43,212 nucleotides of DNA from Candidatus Scalindua rubra (GTDB lineage Bacteria; Planctomycetota; Brocadiia; Brocadiales; Scalinduaceae), in NCBI GenBank assembly GCA_001723765.1, contig MAYW01000022.1, positions 1 through 43,212 on the forward strand, given 5' to 3'. A program made the position numbers and the translations under genes. Shown here one piece after another: positions 17,294 to 25,516 of the stretch. The notes beneath the pieces are model-generated. The model searched no databases, had not been told where the DNA came from, and was given only the letters and a program-made list of their open reading frames with translations. Numbering within the stretch: position 1 is the first letter of the stretch; each line of letters opens with the position of its first letter.

Positions 17294-18411
17294 CTGTATA
17301 AATTGCTTAGAACTTTGGGTATGGAGACCAATTTTGCTGTTGATCCCAGATTGTCCCCCTTCATTCGCTTCTCAAGCGCCTTAACAGCGTTCATTTTTCC
17401 CTCAGTAGTTGGATGTGTATAACGTGCTGTCATCTTAATATCGGAGTGTCCCAAAATCTCTTGTACAGTAACGAGGTCAACACCACTCATTACCATCATT
17501 GTAGCAGCCGTGTGTCTCAAATCATGAAAGCGTACGCCAACTAAACCTGCCCTTTTCAATGCTTTACTAAATGAAGTCTTGATAGAATGGAAAGGTTCAC
17601 CGGTTTTAATATCGCAAAAAGCATATTCATGTTTCTTTGCAATTATTTGTAAAGTCTCAACTACTAAACTATTCATTGGGATTTTTTTAGTTTTCTTATT
17701 TTTACTATTGGCTTGAGGAACTATGATAATATTTCTATTAGAATCTATATTACTCCATTTTAGATATAAGATCTCTCTCAATCTCATACCCGTATTCAAT
17801 GCTAATATAACAATAGGCTTTAGATGTCCATTACACGCAGCTAATAATCTTTGAATTTCCTCAGGAGTTAAGATCCTTTCTTTCTTGTTGTCCTCTTTAG
17901 AAAACTTTACTTCTATAACCGGATTAACATCTGCCTTGCCGTCTCTAATTGCCATGTTAAAGAAAGTCTTTAAGGTTGCCAATTCTCTATCAATCGTACT
18001 CTTTGCAATAGGGTTTTTTGACATCCTGGCTACCTTCTTGCCTCTATCGATCCTATACTTTTCAATTAAAAATGGTGTAATCTTTGATAGTTTATATCCT
18101 TTAAAAAAGGCAGATAAAGACTTAAACATAGTTATATCTGTCTCATAAGATCGTTTGTTAGCCTTTGAATATTCTAAATACACTTCAGCATAATCCTCAA
18201 ACTTTGGACTCTTTGAATCACATCGAAGGCTATATTTACCTTTTGCAATATCACCCCTTACAGCCTTATACGCTTCCTCTGCAACCCGTTTATTGGGACT
18301 AACAGATTCCCTTATCTCCCTGCCTTCAAAATAATACCTTATATACCAGTTCTTTGATTCAATAATTTTACATGTTTCTTTGTCTACAGATTTTCTTTTG
18401 TATATACTCAT
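17290..18411 (-). CDS. int: tyrosine recombinase integrase
   Basis: This integrase catalyses site-specific insertion and excision at the 48-bp core. The 373-residue product has an N-terminal arm-binding region, a SAM-like core-binding domain (about 70-160) and the catalytic domain with TGMRLREI (Arg), FHDLRHTAATMM (HxxR) and LGHSDIKMTARYTH (His and Tyr nucleophile). Its stop codon lies inside attL, 4 nt from the tRNA-Thr 5' end. The HTH gene 38 nt upstream is the likely excisionase. Confidence 0.95.
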   Translation of the reverse strand: MSIYKRKSVDKETCKIIESKNWYIRYYFEGREIRESVSPNKRVAEEAYKAVRGDIAKGKYSLRCDSKSPKFEDYAEVYLEYSKANKRSYETDITMFKSLSAFFKGYKLSKITPFLIEKYRIDRGKKVARMSKNPIAKSTIDRELATLKTFFNMAIRDGKADVNPVIEVKFSKEDNKKERILTPEEIQRLLAACNGHLKPIVILALNTGMRLREILYLKWSNIDSNRNIIIVPQANSKNKKTKKIPMNSLVVETLQIIAKKHEYAFCDIKTGEPFHSIKTSFSKALKRAGLVGVRFHDLRHTAATMMVMSGVDLVTVQEILGHSDIKMTARYTHPTTEGKMNAVKALEKRMKGDNLGSTAKLVSIPKVLSNLYR

Positions 18412-18449
18412 AACTTTAGAAAGTACAATATTCCAAGATTCATTTCAAG

Positions 18450-18632
18450 TCAATTAACCGCCTCAACACTGTTATTTTCGATAAACTTATTAATAACTTT
18501 TAAGTCAAACTTAGTCAACCTACCTATCTTAATATAATCTATTTTCTTTTGAGATACCCAAGAGTACAAGGTATGTACACTAATTCCTAAATATGAACTT
18601 GCTTCTACAACTGTAAGAAGTCTCTTTTTCAT
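18450..18632 (-). CDS. excisionase-type helix-turn-helix protein
   Basis: The 60-residue protein has the winged-HTH layout of the Xis/MerR-like excisionase family: LLTVVEASSYLGISVHTLYS, WVSQKKIDYIKIGRLTKFD and a short C-terminal helix. Its place directly upstream of int on the same strand suggests a directionality factor. Confidence 0.8.
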   Translation of the reverse strand: MKKRLLTVVEASSYLGISVHTLYSWVSQKKIDYIKIGRLTKFDLKVINKFIENNSVEAVN

Positions 18633-18707
18633 TTTTCCGTCTTTATATAATTAGGTTATTTCTCGGAAAATCTTACTTTACAAAACTTGATATTCTATTG
18701 GGGTTTT

Positions 18708-19238
18708 TTAATTATAAAAATCTTTTAGGCGGTTCCTTGGAGAGAATTTTTGCTTTTGATTTTCTTTTTTTCTGTTAAGGATTATGTCTGCCACACGACG
18801 GTTTAACTCATCCAGTAGCTTCTCGAAATATGCGTAAGCCCAGGGCTTTTTTTCCATATATTCATGTTCTTTTTTCTCTCTGAAATCTTCCTTAACATCC
18901 TTTAACAGGACTTGCAAACCTACAATCCTCTTAATCATCTCAACTTTGTATAGACAAAGATCGTTAAGATCGGCCTCCATCCAGCATATCTTCTTTCGAT
19001 ATTCCACAATCTCGCGGGCAAAAATTAAGGATTTTTCCTCGTCGGTTAGATGTAGTTGGCCATGATGCCTTTTACCGTCCCGCCTTTTGTAGAGTTCGTC
19101 ATCACAACCCCCCTTCGAGAAAAGCACGAACCATGGGTCCAGGGCCGTTTTTAGTTTCTGCCCGGCTTCCCGCAACCGGCTCCAGGCTTGCGAAATCTGT
19201 ACAATATTTTCTACAATTCTTTCTTCACGTCTCGTCAT
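18708..19238 (-). CDS. phage-element protein of unknown function, coiled-coil rich
   Basis: The 176-residue protein is charged and helical, with several Arg/Lys/Glu-rich stretches and no hydrophobic segment. I recognise no domain. Its ATG overlaps the stop of the preceding small frame (ATGA at 19235-19238), so it is translationally coupled to the tail gene cluster and is probably a tail or morphogenesis accessory protein. Function is inferred from position only. Confidence 0.55.
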   Translation of the reverse strand: MTRREERIVENIVQISQAWSRLREAGQKLKTALDPWFVLFSKGGCDDELYKRRDGKRHHGQLHLTDEEKSLIFAREIVEYRKKICWMEADLNDLCLYKVEMIKRIVGLQVLLKDVKEDFREKKEHEYMEKKPWAYAYFEKLLDELNRRVADIILNRKKENQKQKFSPRNRLKDFYN

Positions 19239-19407
19239 AATTTTAACACCTCGTTTTTTTCTATTGCATCCTCACTTTCCTTGAACATGACCGCTCCTCC
19301 CTCTAAAGCCGACTTAATTTCTTCAAAGACATGAGCATCTCTATTCAACGCATTTTCAATCGATTCTTTCAGATTATTTCCATCCACCTCTTTTTTTTGT
19401 TTGTCAT
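19235..19407 (-). CDS. small phage protein readable only after a -1 shift on A8
   Basis: A good AAGGAG site precedes an ATG (19405-19407) that reads MTNKKK and then ends after six more codons. At the A8 tract the zero-frame codons form A AAA AAG (19390-19396), a strong bacterial -1 slippery heptamer. Slipping there, or one extra A, gives a 57-residue product, MTNKKKEVDGNNLKESIENA continuing to KNEVLKL, whose TGA overlaps the next ATG. The ATGA coupling supports the longer reading. It could be programmed recoding or an A9 tract miscalled as A8. Confidence 0.5.
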
Positions 19408-19420
19408 AACTTTCTCCTTA

Positions 19421-19810
19421 TTAATTCGGACATGTTTCGCATATCCGATATAGGATTCTTTCGCCCCAGTATTTTTTACATTTTTCCAGGTCTACGCCTT
19501 TACAATATTCGCCAATTGATTGATTACGATTCTGGTTATGATTTTGGTTGCCGGAGTCTTTAATTTTTCCCCCATCCCCAAGCTTATTTACCTCTGATTT
19601 CACAATCAACATTGCTTCCAAAAATTCCGCTGGCTGATCCCCGACTCCCCCAGCATGTAACAAATGACCGTCCCTGTAAAAAACGTACAGCATAATGTAG
19701 TATCGGCTTTTTTTTGTTATTTCAAGTCGTGGACATTTGTAGCAGTCTTCCCTCTTGCATCTGCCGCAATCAAACTTACCCTCGAGTTCTAGCTTGACCG
19801 CGGCGCGGAG
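19421..19810 (-). CDS. tail assembly chaperone C-terminal extension (gpT-like), reached by -1 frameshift
   Basis: The open frame starts without any usable start codon and overlaps the 3' end of the preceding gene. After slipping at 19810-19816 it reads LRAAVKLELEGKFDCGRCKR and continues through a Cys-rich CGRCKREDCYKC knuckle to YIMLYVFYRDG and ends at RICETCPN. The extension is 129 residues, giving a 259-residue fusion. An internal ATG at 19691-19693 exists but has no good ribosome site and would discard the Cys cluster. The arrangement mirrors lambda gpG/gpGT. Confidence 0.6.
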   Translation of the reverse strand, partial: LRAAVKLELEGKFDCGRCKREDCYKCPRLEITKKSRYYIMLYVFYRDGHLLHAGGVGDQPAEFLEAMLIVKSEVNKLGDGGKIKDSGNQNHNQNRNQSIGEYCKGVDLEKCKKYWGERILYRICETCPN

Positions 19811-20199
19811 TTTTTTACTTCACTCTCATCAAGCGTACTTCCTCCCCGTATTGCTTCGGCCAATTCCGCGCGCCATTCACCATTAAGTGAGGCAAGTATC
19901 CTCTTTCTGCCAGCTTCATCGTTTGGCCATACAATAACATTGCCACTATGGTCTTTGAGGTTTTCGATCCTTGTGATAGAGGTTATCAAGGTTCTTATTT
20001 CCCCGGCCTTATTAAATCTTATCTTTGCTTTCAGCTTTCCATCGCCAGACCGTTCATATTCAACATCGTCGCCGAGCATGTTATATTGCTCTTCCAGGCT
20101 AAGTGAACGATAGTGGAAAACGGTTTGCTCTCCCACAGGTAACGCTTTGTCACACTCCAGTATATATTTGTATTCCCCATCAGTTCTTACTTTTACCAT
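19789..20199 (-). CDS. tail assembly chaperone-like protein (gpG-like)
   Basis: The 136-residue product starts MVKVRTDGEYKYILECDKAL after a good AAAGGAG site and has the mixed alpha/beta composition of small tail proteins. The decisive feature is the phased slippery heptamer near its 3' end leading into the next frame, the hallmark of tailed-phage tail assembly chaperones that coat the tape measure protein. Unusually it lies downstream of the tape measure gene instead of upstream. The assignment rests on frameshift and context, not on a motif. Confidence 0.6.
   Translation of the reverse strand: MVKVRTDGEYKYILECDKALPVGEQTVFHYRSLSLEEQYNMLGDDVEYERSGDGKLKAKIRFNKAGEIRTLITSITRIENLKDHSGNVIVWPNDEAGRKRILASLNGEWRAELAEAIRGGSTLDESEVKNSAPRSS
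19810..19816 (-). other. programmed -1 ribosomal frameshift site (A AAA AAC)
   Basis: In the zero frame the codons are GTA AAA AAC, so the heptamer A AAA AAC is correctly phased for tandem slippage seven codons before the stop at 19789. The -1 frame is then open for 129 codons. A short GC-rich stem CCGC-GCC-GCGG follows within a few nucleotides and may stimulate the shift. Confidence 0.6.
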
Positions 20200-20244
20200 A
20201 TAGTAAACTCCTTTCTTAAATAAATGTTTATAGAGATATTGTAT

Positions 20245-22452
20245 CTATCTTCCTGTCCGTATTGTTTTGAATATTGGTCCGCGTCTCAGGAGGTCTCCTT
20301 TGATTTCGTTGATTATGATGTTTTTAGCGCCTGCGCTCTGCAAGCCTGCTTGTGTGATAGAGCCGGGGTCTATCAGGTTGACGATTGTTAGGGCCCTCTC
20401 TTCTTTTTCTTTGGAAGCCTGAAGGCTTCCGCTACGATCGGGGATTGCTGTTACGCCGAGGTTGCCGCTGGGATCCCTGCTTAAGGGCAGGACTGCTTCC
20501 GGCCCTGCCTCGCCAAACAGCGCTACCTGAGGCCTTGTTGCTATAAGGCCGTGCTGGGCTCTTTGGATGCCGAATATGCCGCCGAGAGAGGGGAAGGCGG
20601 CAGTTATACCAGCCTGTATTCCTTGTGTTGCCAGGCCAGCAAAAACGCTTGAAAGTGAACGCTGTATTGCATTTAGCGCTGATACTGCAAAATCGCCAAA
20701 ATTTATGAAACCCTGACTTGCATTGAATAAAAAATCTTCAAAGGAATTCGTCATGGACCTCGACACCTCGCGCACAGTTTCCTCGATGAAGGTGAGGGGT
20801 TGTTCTGCTTTACGTACAAATTGCGGGAAGCGCGCTTCCATTCGACGAAACCTTTCCTGGAAATCCACGGGCATCCGATCCAGCACCGGAAGGATATCCT
20901 CCCTCAATTGAACCCATGCAGCGCCCAGGTTTGCGCCGGTGACCCTACCGCTATCCTCAATGGTACGGAATGCGTCAAGAGCGCTCCTGGCTATTCTCTG
21001 CATTTCTTCATCAGATTTAATACCCGCTTTTCCCAATGCCTCGTCCAGGGCATTTGCTGTTTCGCCAAATCTTTTTTGAAGTTGTAAGAAGGTCTTTTGA
21101 CTTTCTGCGTCCAGCTTGTGAAATACAGCAATAATCTCAGGTTCAACTTTTTTGAATAATTCCTTTTGCTTTTCAAAATTTAGGAAATGAGCGCTTATTT
21201 TTGCCCGATCGGATAGGCTTGCCAACCTTTCTTCTGCCTCCTGGATTTGCCGCTCTATAGAGGCCGTATCAACGCCCTCTGATGTCAGTGAAAATAATTT
21301 ATTAAAGCTAACACCCTCAAGTGTTTCTTTTAATCGTTGTATTTTATTTTCTTCCGCTTCCACATTTGCCTGGATGCCTTCTGAGATCGCTGTATTACGA
21401 TTTTCAATTTTATCAAAGATCCCCAGCAGGTCTTTCGCTCGACCAAGCTCCTCCTCCCCCGGCACAATGTCAAAGCCCTTCAGTGTTTTGTTTAGTTCTT
21501 CCGCTCGCTCTTGTATCTCCTTAAATAGGTCAGGCTCTTTCTTGCCCTGCATTTTGAGCAACAAGTCACCGACCTTTCTCTCTATCTCTGAGATAGCCTT
21601 ATTCACTTTTTCTTTATGTTCAACGGCAGACTCCCCAAATTCAAATGAATTTTTAAGGTCTTCCAATTGTCGTAACAACCGCTCAATAGTTGCCTTTCCC
21701 GGTGTGCCAGGGAATGCCAGATTTTTAAAGAACAATGACACTGTGTCGGGTGCCTCGCGAAAAGATGTTTTTATGATGTCGACTTTGTCTGCTGCGCTTA
21801 GGATGTCTTCCCCGACTCCATCTATTATTCGCTGCCCTGCCTTCAATGTGGCGTTCATAAAAGCTTGGCGTTTTTCTGCGTCTGTTAATGCCGAGGCGGA
21901 TTTGCCGAGTCGCTCGGCATATTCTTTATTCGCATCTCCGATATCAACAACAATTCCTAAATTATCTAAAATCAGCCTGCTCTGGCGGGCGAGGCCGATA
22001 ACTATGTCATTGAAACTTTTTTGAATCTCATCACCTGTGGCCTTGCTCGCCGCACGGGCGATTTCAAATAATTTTGTGAGTTTATCGGGCGCTATGCCAA
22101 GTACCAGCGCCCGGCTTGAACTTTGGATCAGAGACGTTAAATCTAGTGTGCCCCTGGAGACTTGTTTTAATCGAAAAAGAATTTCGTCACCGCTTGCCCC
22201 GACGGAGTTTGCCAGGTTGTCAAATGCCCGTCGTTGTCGTTCGATGTTCGCTCCGAGGGCAACAAAATCGAAGCCCTTTTTTAGGGTTACTCACAGGCCC
22301 GCAAACGCACTGGTTACACCAAGTATTTTAAATTTAGCGTCGGAGATTGTCCTGCCAAATGATTTAAAGTCCTCTCCAAGGCTTTTTATAGCCCTTTGCG
22401 CCTCTCGGGTTTTGGCTACAGCTTGAATTCGGAATTGTATTTCTCTAGACAT
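20245..22452 (-). pseudogene. tail tape measure protein gene with in-frame TGA
   Basis: The tape measure protein sets tail length and leads DNA ejection. The gene starts at an ATG (22450-22452) behind AAAGGAG and reads MSREIQFRIQAVAKTREAQR to FAGL, then a TGA (22291-22293) after 53 codons. The same frame continues without a break for ~680 codons: VTLKKGFDFVALGANIERQR, long heptad-rich coiled coils, and the typical C-terminus FGEAGPEAVLPLSRDPSGNLG. The next in-frame start is only at 21856-21858, which would lose 198 residues. TGA is an ordinary stop in neighbouring element genes, so general recoding is unlikely. Confidence 0.8.
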
Positions 22453-22469
22453 CTAAAATAATCTCCTTT

Positions 22470-23411
22470 TTATGGAATTAAGGGATTGCTATCTCTTTTT
22501 TCCTGCTGTGAGTTTAAGGGGATTAAAGGATTTCTCCTTCTCACCAGCACCACTATTTCTCTTTCAAGAAAATCTTTTGGAGCTTCTTTGATAATCTCCC
22601 TCACGTATTCCCTTTTATTGGGTTTTACATCACCCAATTTTATCTTAAGCGATACATAATCGTCTATCAGGGATTCCTTGTCCATGCGATTTTTTGGAAT
22701 CAAGGGATTTTCTTTTGCTCGTTCCGAAGGAAAGAACAATGGGTTCTTTTGCGGATTCTCCCAATAATCACAGTCCCTGTCTTTTTTGTTTTCGTTTCTA
22801 TCACTAAACTGTTCTGTTGATTTTTGAGATGTTGCGCCTGGCTGTGCACCGAGCCAGACGAGTGAGCCCTCGCGGGCGTCACCAGGAGGCACGTATTCAC
22901 GGTATAGTATCTGGCCAAACTCTCCCTTAATCTGTATTAAATCTGATGCGCTAAAGCCGATTGAGGCATGCCGGTAGATGCCGGCTTCAATATTTGAGAT
23001 TATAGCAGCATTAAAATCGGCCTTGACCATGTATATCCACCCCCAGAGTATTTTAGCTGTTGAGACGTTATCAGGGAGGTTGATGTCTTCGCCTGTCAGC
23101 TGTTTAAATTTATCGGGCGAAATTTCTTCAGTGGCTGCGTCAAAGTACAGGCCGATGCCCGGGTTTGGCCTCTGGTGGCCGCTCAATAGTGATTTGCCTG
23201 GAAGTGTACGGGCAAAGTCGTTAAGGATGGTTTCGGGGAATCTCTCACGGTCACGGTCAATGCCATTGTGTGCCATGAGGTATTTACGCACGTATATGTC
23301 GTCAACTGCGAGTTGTTTCATTGAGTATTTATTGATCAATGTCAACATATCGGGGGTAATATCTGCGCCTTCTACGGCATTGAGGCTGAATGATTTTGTT
23401 TTGGTTATCAT
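22470..23411 (-). CDS. phage head maturation protease-like protein with NPLIP-repeat tail
   Basis: Residues ~20-200 resemble phage prohead/maturation serine proteases: MAHNGIDRDRERFPETILNDF, SGHQRPNPGIG (candidate catalytic His), and the HASIGFSASDL segment (candidate catalytic Ser). The last ~100 residues are low in structure and contain NPLIP three times plus a related NPLFFP. A GGAGG site precedes the ATG. It is the first gene of the leftward structural block and ends 17 nt before the tape measure start, so the usual capsid, portal and tail-tube genes between these are missing. Confidence 0.65.
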   Translation of the reverse strand: MITKTKSFSLNAVEGADITPDMLTLINKYSMKQLAVDDIYVRKYLMAHNGIDRDRERFPETILNDFARTLPGKSLLSGHQRPNPGIGLYFDAATEEISPDKFKQLTGEDINLPDNVSTAKILWGWIYMVKADFNAAIISNIEAGIYRHASIGFSASDLIQIKGEFGQILYREYVPPGDAREGSLVWLGAQPGATSQKSTEQFSDRNENKKDRDCDYWENPQKNPLFFPSERAKENPLIPKNRMDKESLIDDYVSLKIKLGDVKPNKREYVREIIKEAPKDFLEREIVVLVRRRNPLIPLNSQQEKRDSNPLIP

Positions 23412-23465
23412 GGTTTTTACCTCCTTGATTTGGTAAATTAAAAAATTTCTTTATAAGGAAAATTT

Positions 23466-23537
23466 AAAAAAGTCGTAACAGTAGTAACATCGTTGTTATT
23501 AAAGGACTTAAGGTAGTAACAAAACTTGTTACGACTT
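23466..23537 (-). terminator. terminator-like inverted repeat between replication and structural genes
   Basis: AAGTCGTAACA (23470-23480) pairs perfectly with TGTTACGACTT (23527-23537). On the minus strand the stem is followed by a run of T. GTAGTAACA occurs twice inside the loop. The position, after the stop of the gene at 23554, fits an intrinsic terminator ending the replication operon; the repeats could also be an operator. Confidence 0.6.
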
Positions 23538-23553
23538 GTTTTTTGTTAAAGTT

Positions 23554-23922
23554 TTAAAGTCTATTGTCCCCGATATTTTCGATTGTGGATCCGGGGAAAA
23601 TTTTTTTAACGCTGTGGATTTTCCGCAAGACGTCTTTTGAGATATTCTCGTCTAATTTTGATATTTCTTTGAAAGTATAAACAACCATCTCCGGGTCTTC
23701 GTCCAACATTTCCCGTAGTTCTTGCTCGGTGGCAACTACCCAAAGGAAATCATTCAAGACTTTTGAATAGATTTTATATTGCTTACGAATCTGTTTTATC
23801 TTACCCTGGCGGAGCAGTTGAGTTGCTACGTTATGAGGCAATAGTACCATCTGACCGGGCTTAAGCTCCATATTACCTTTTGAAGTCTTCAATTTGATAG
23901 TCTCCAGAACAGTGAACTTCAT
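23554..23922 (-). CDS. phage-element protein of unknown function
   Basis: The 122-residue product starts MKFTVLETIKLKTSKGNMEL with an LKPGQMVLLP segment resembling a small beta-barrel, then a helical C-terminal half. I recognise no family. Its ATG overlaps the stop of the upstream helicase gene (ATGA, 23919-23922), so it belongs to the replication operon. An inverted repeat with T-run follows. Confidence 0.6.
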   Translation of the reverse strand: MKFTVLETIKLKTSKGNMELKPGQMVLLPHNVATQLLRQGKIKQIRKQYKIYSKVLNDFLWVVATEQELREMLDEDPEMVVYTFKEISKLDENISKDVLRKIHSVKKIFPGSTIENIGDNRL

Positions 23923-25499
23923 TCCATCACCTCTACTTTCGCATTACTAAGATCGACTTCGCTACCTTCATTTAGCATATTTTTTCCCCTCTTAATAAGA
24001 TTAGTGGTCTTAGTGGTCAGGCGGTCATTGTCTTTATGTTGTAAGGACTTAGGGCAAACCACATCATTTTTTGAGGTGGTTACAGGTGGTATCGCAGTGG
24101 TATTTGTACCACCTGTAACCACCTGTGTTTTAGGGGTGGTCTCTCGTAAATTTTGATTATCTATATACTTAGCCACTTGACCACTGAGACCACTTGTCTG
24201 AGTGAACCTATTGAATATATCCTCGACTTTTTCCAAAGAAAAGCGATAAGCCCGCCTTTTATGTCTTCTGCCTTCCTTTTTGATGTAGAGGTTGAACCCA
24301 TTCAAAGCTTTCCCTATCCAAGTTTCGACTGACTTTTGATTTATATTACCATCTTTTTGGGTTTTGAAATTTCCCATCGATGTATCAAACATGTCTGCTA
24401 TGTCTTTAATACTCAGTACGAGTTCACCCTCAGTTTTCAGCAAATTCTTTAACACAGTGAACAACTCATATTCACGTTCGTCTAATTCGGTCTGGGTCAA
24501 TTCCATAGATTTAAGAAATTCATTCCTGATGTTTGTTTGCTCATCTTCAGATACATTCTCAAGCTTCAAAATGGTATCAAGGGGTTTCCAGAGCTCTTTG
24601 ACACGTTGGGCCATGCCGACCCCTGCATTTTGATATATCTCCTTAGCTTGTCTCCAGTTTGTAAGCAGCAGCCGATACAACCTATCACGCATCTTACCCC
24701 ACTGCTTAAGATGTGCTTCAGGATATGGAAAGTCTCCTATTGTTTTTGGCATTCTTATTTCAATACATCTATCCTTCAGGTCGGAATTGATCTCCCTCCA
24801 ACTGGCGAAGGCCTTTGGAGCGAACGTCTCAAATTCAACGACTTTTCTTGAATTGTTGGTGATATTTACGATCCTTCTTTTACCCCCGCCAACCGTATAA
24901 CTATCTGCCATGATTCCTAATATTTCTTCATTCTTTGGATTGGATAAAGATTCAGCCTGGTCAAACAAAAACGCTCCTCGAACACCATCGACTGTATCAG
25001 CAAGAGAGGCGACACTAATGCCCTGAGTTTTATTTGCATTAAATGCTAACCTCTCCAGGAAATCCAGACACCGGCTCTTGCCGGTACCTTTTTTACCGTA
25101 AAAGAAGAGAAATGACACTGCATTGAAACATCTGTGAAAATACGTGGCAATAATCCATGCAGTTATAAGTCCATAATGCGCGTCATTCTGGAACTCAAGG
25201 TATTGTTTCATGACCATTTTGATTTCGTCATATACCCCCCTCGGCCTTATGGGGTTTCTGATGAAATCCAGGAGCTGGTTTTTGTTCCACTTTTCATCAA
25301 TACTCATTAATATCCTCTCCCTCGTGTCAAAGACTAACTTTGTGCCTTCTAACTGCAGAACGTTTTCTTTTATTAATGTATAATTTTTATCTCTAACAAA
25401 TAAATAGAAATTTCTATCCTGCGGATTGTTATCGACAATTACAGTTTCTCTAAACCCAATGCTCATAAAACCAGAGCTGATTTCATAACTGGGGTGCAC
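23919..25499 (-). CDS. phage replicative helicase/primase-type ATPase
   Basis: The 526-residue product has a Walker A FYGKKGTGKS near residue 135 and a Walker B-like FLFDQAESL about 40 residues later, followed by ASWREINSDLKDRCIEI as in DUF927/superfamily-3-like phage helicases. The C-terminal ~130 residues look like a winged helix and a disordered tail. It follows the Toprim-like gene by 17 nt. Codons for the C-terminal tail lie within nested inverted repeats (24003-24194) that may be the replication origin. Confidence 0.75.
   Translation of the reverse strand: MHPSYEISSGFMSIGFRETVIVDNNPQDRNFYLFVRDKNYTLIKENVLQLEGTKLVFDTRERILMSIDEKWNKNQLLDFIRNPIRPRGVYDEIKMVMKQYLEFQNDAHYGLITAWIIATYFHRCFNAVSFLFFYGKKGTGKSRCLDFLERLAFNANKTQGISVASLADTVDGVRGAFLFDQAESLSNPKNEEILGIMADSYTVGGGKRRIVNITNNSRKVVEFETFAPKAFASWREINSDLKDRCIEIRMPKTIGDFPYPEAHLKQWGKMRDRLYRLLLTNWRQAKEIYQNAGVGMAQRVKELWKPLDTILKLENVSEDEQTNIRNEFLKSMELTQTELDEREYELFTVLKNLLKTEGELVLSIKDIADMFDTSMGNFKTQKDGNINQKSVETWIGKALNGFNLYIKKEGRRHKRRAYRFSLEKVEDIFNRFTQTSGLSGQVAKYIDNQNLRETTPKTQVVTGGTNTTAIPPVTTSKNDVVCPKSLQHKDNDRLTTKTTNLIKRGKNMLNEGSEVDLSNAKVEVME
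24003..24194. repeat. nested inverted repeats with GTGGT iterons, candidate replication origin
   Basis: The inner repeat AGGTGGTTACAGGTGGTA (24074-24091) pairs perfectly over 18 bp with 24107-24124. The outer AGTGGTCTTAGTGGTCA (24003-24019) pairs with 24178-24194 over 17 bp with one mismatch. GTGGT recurs at least six times on the plus strand. All of it lies inside the helicase coding sequence, as phage origins often do. Confidence 0.5.
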
Positions 25500-25516
25500 A
25501 ACAATGATGCCAGTGT

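Noticed and set aside
22291-22293. UGA recoded as an amino acid throughout the element
   Set aside because: Several intact element genes, including the helicase and the antitoxin, end in TGA in places consistent with gene coupling, so TGA works as a stop here.
24003-24194. CRISPR-like array
   Set aside because: The GTGGT repeats are short and irregularly spaced, form inverted pairs and lie in a coding region; there are no uniform repeats or spacers and no cas genes in the window.
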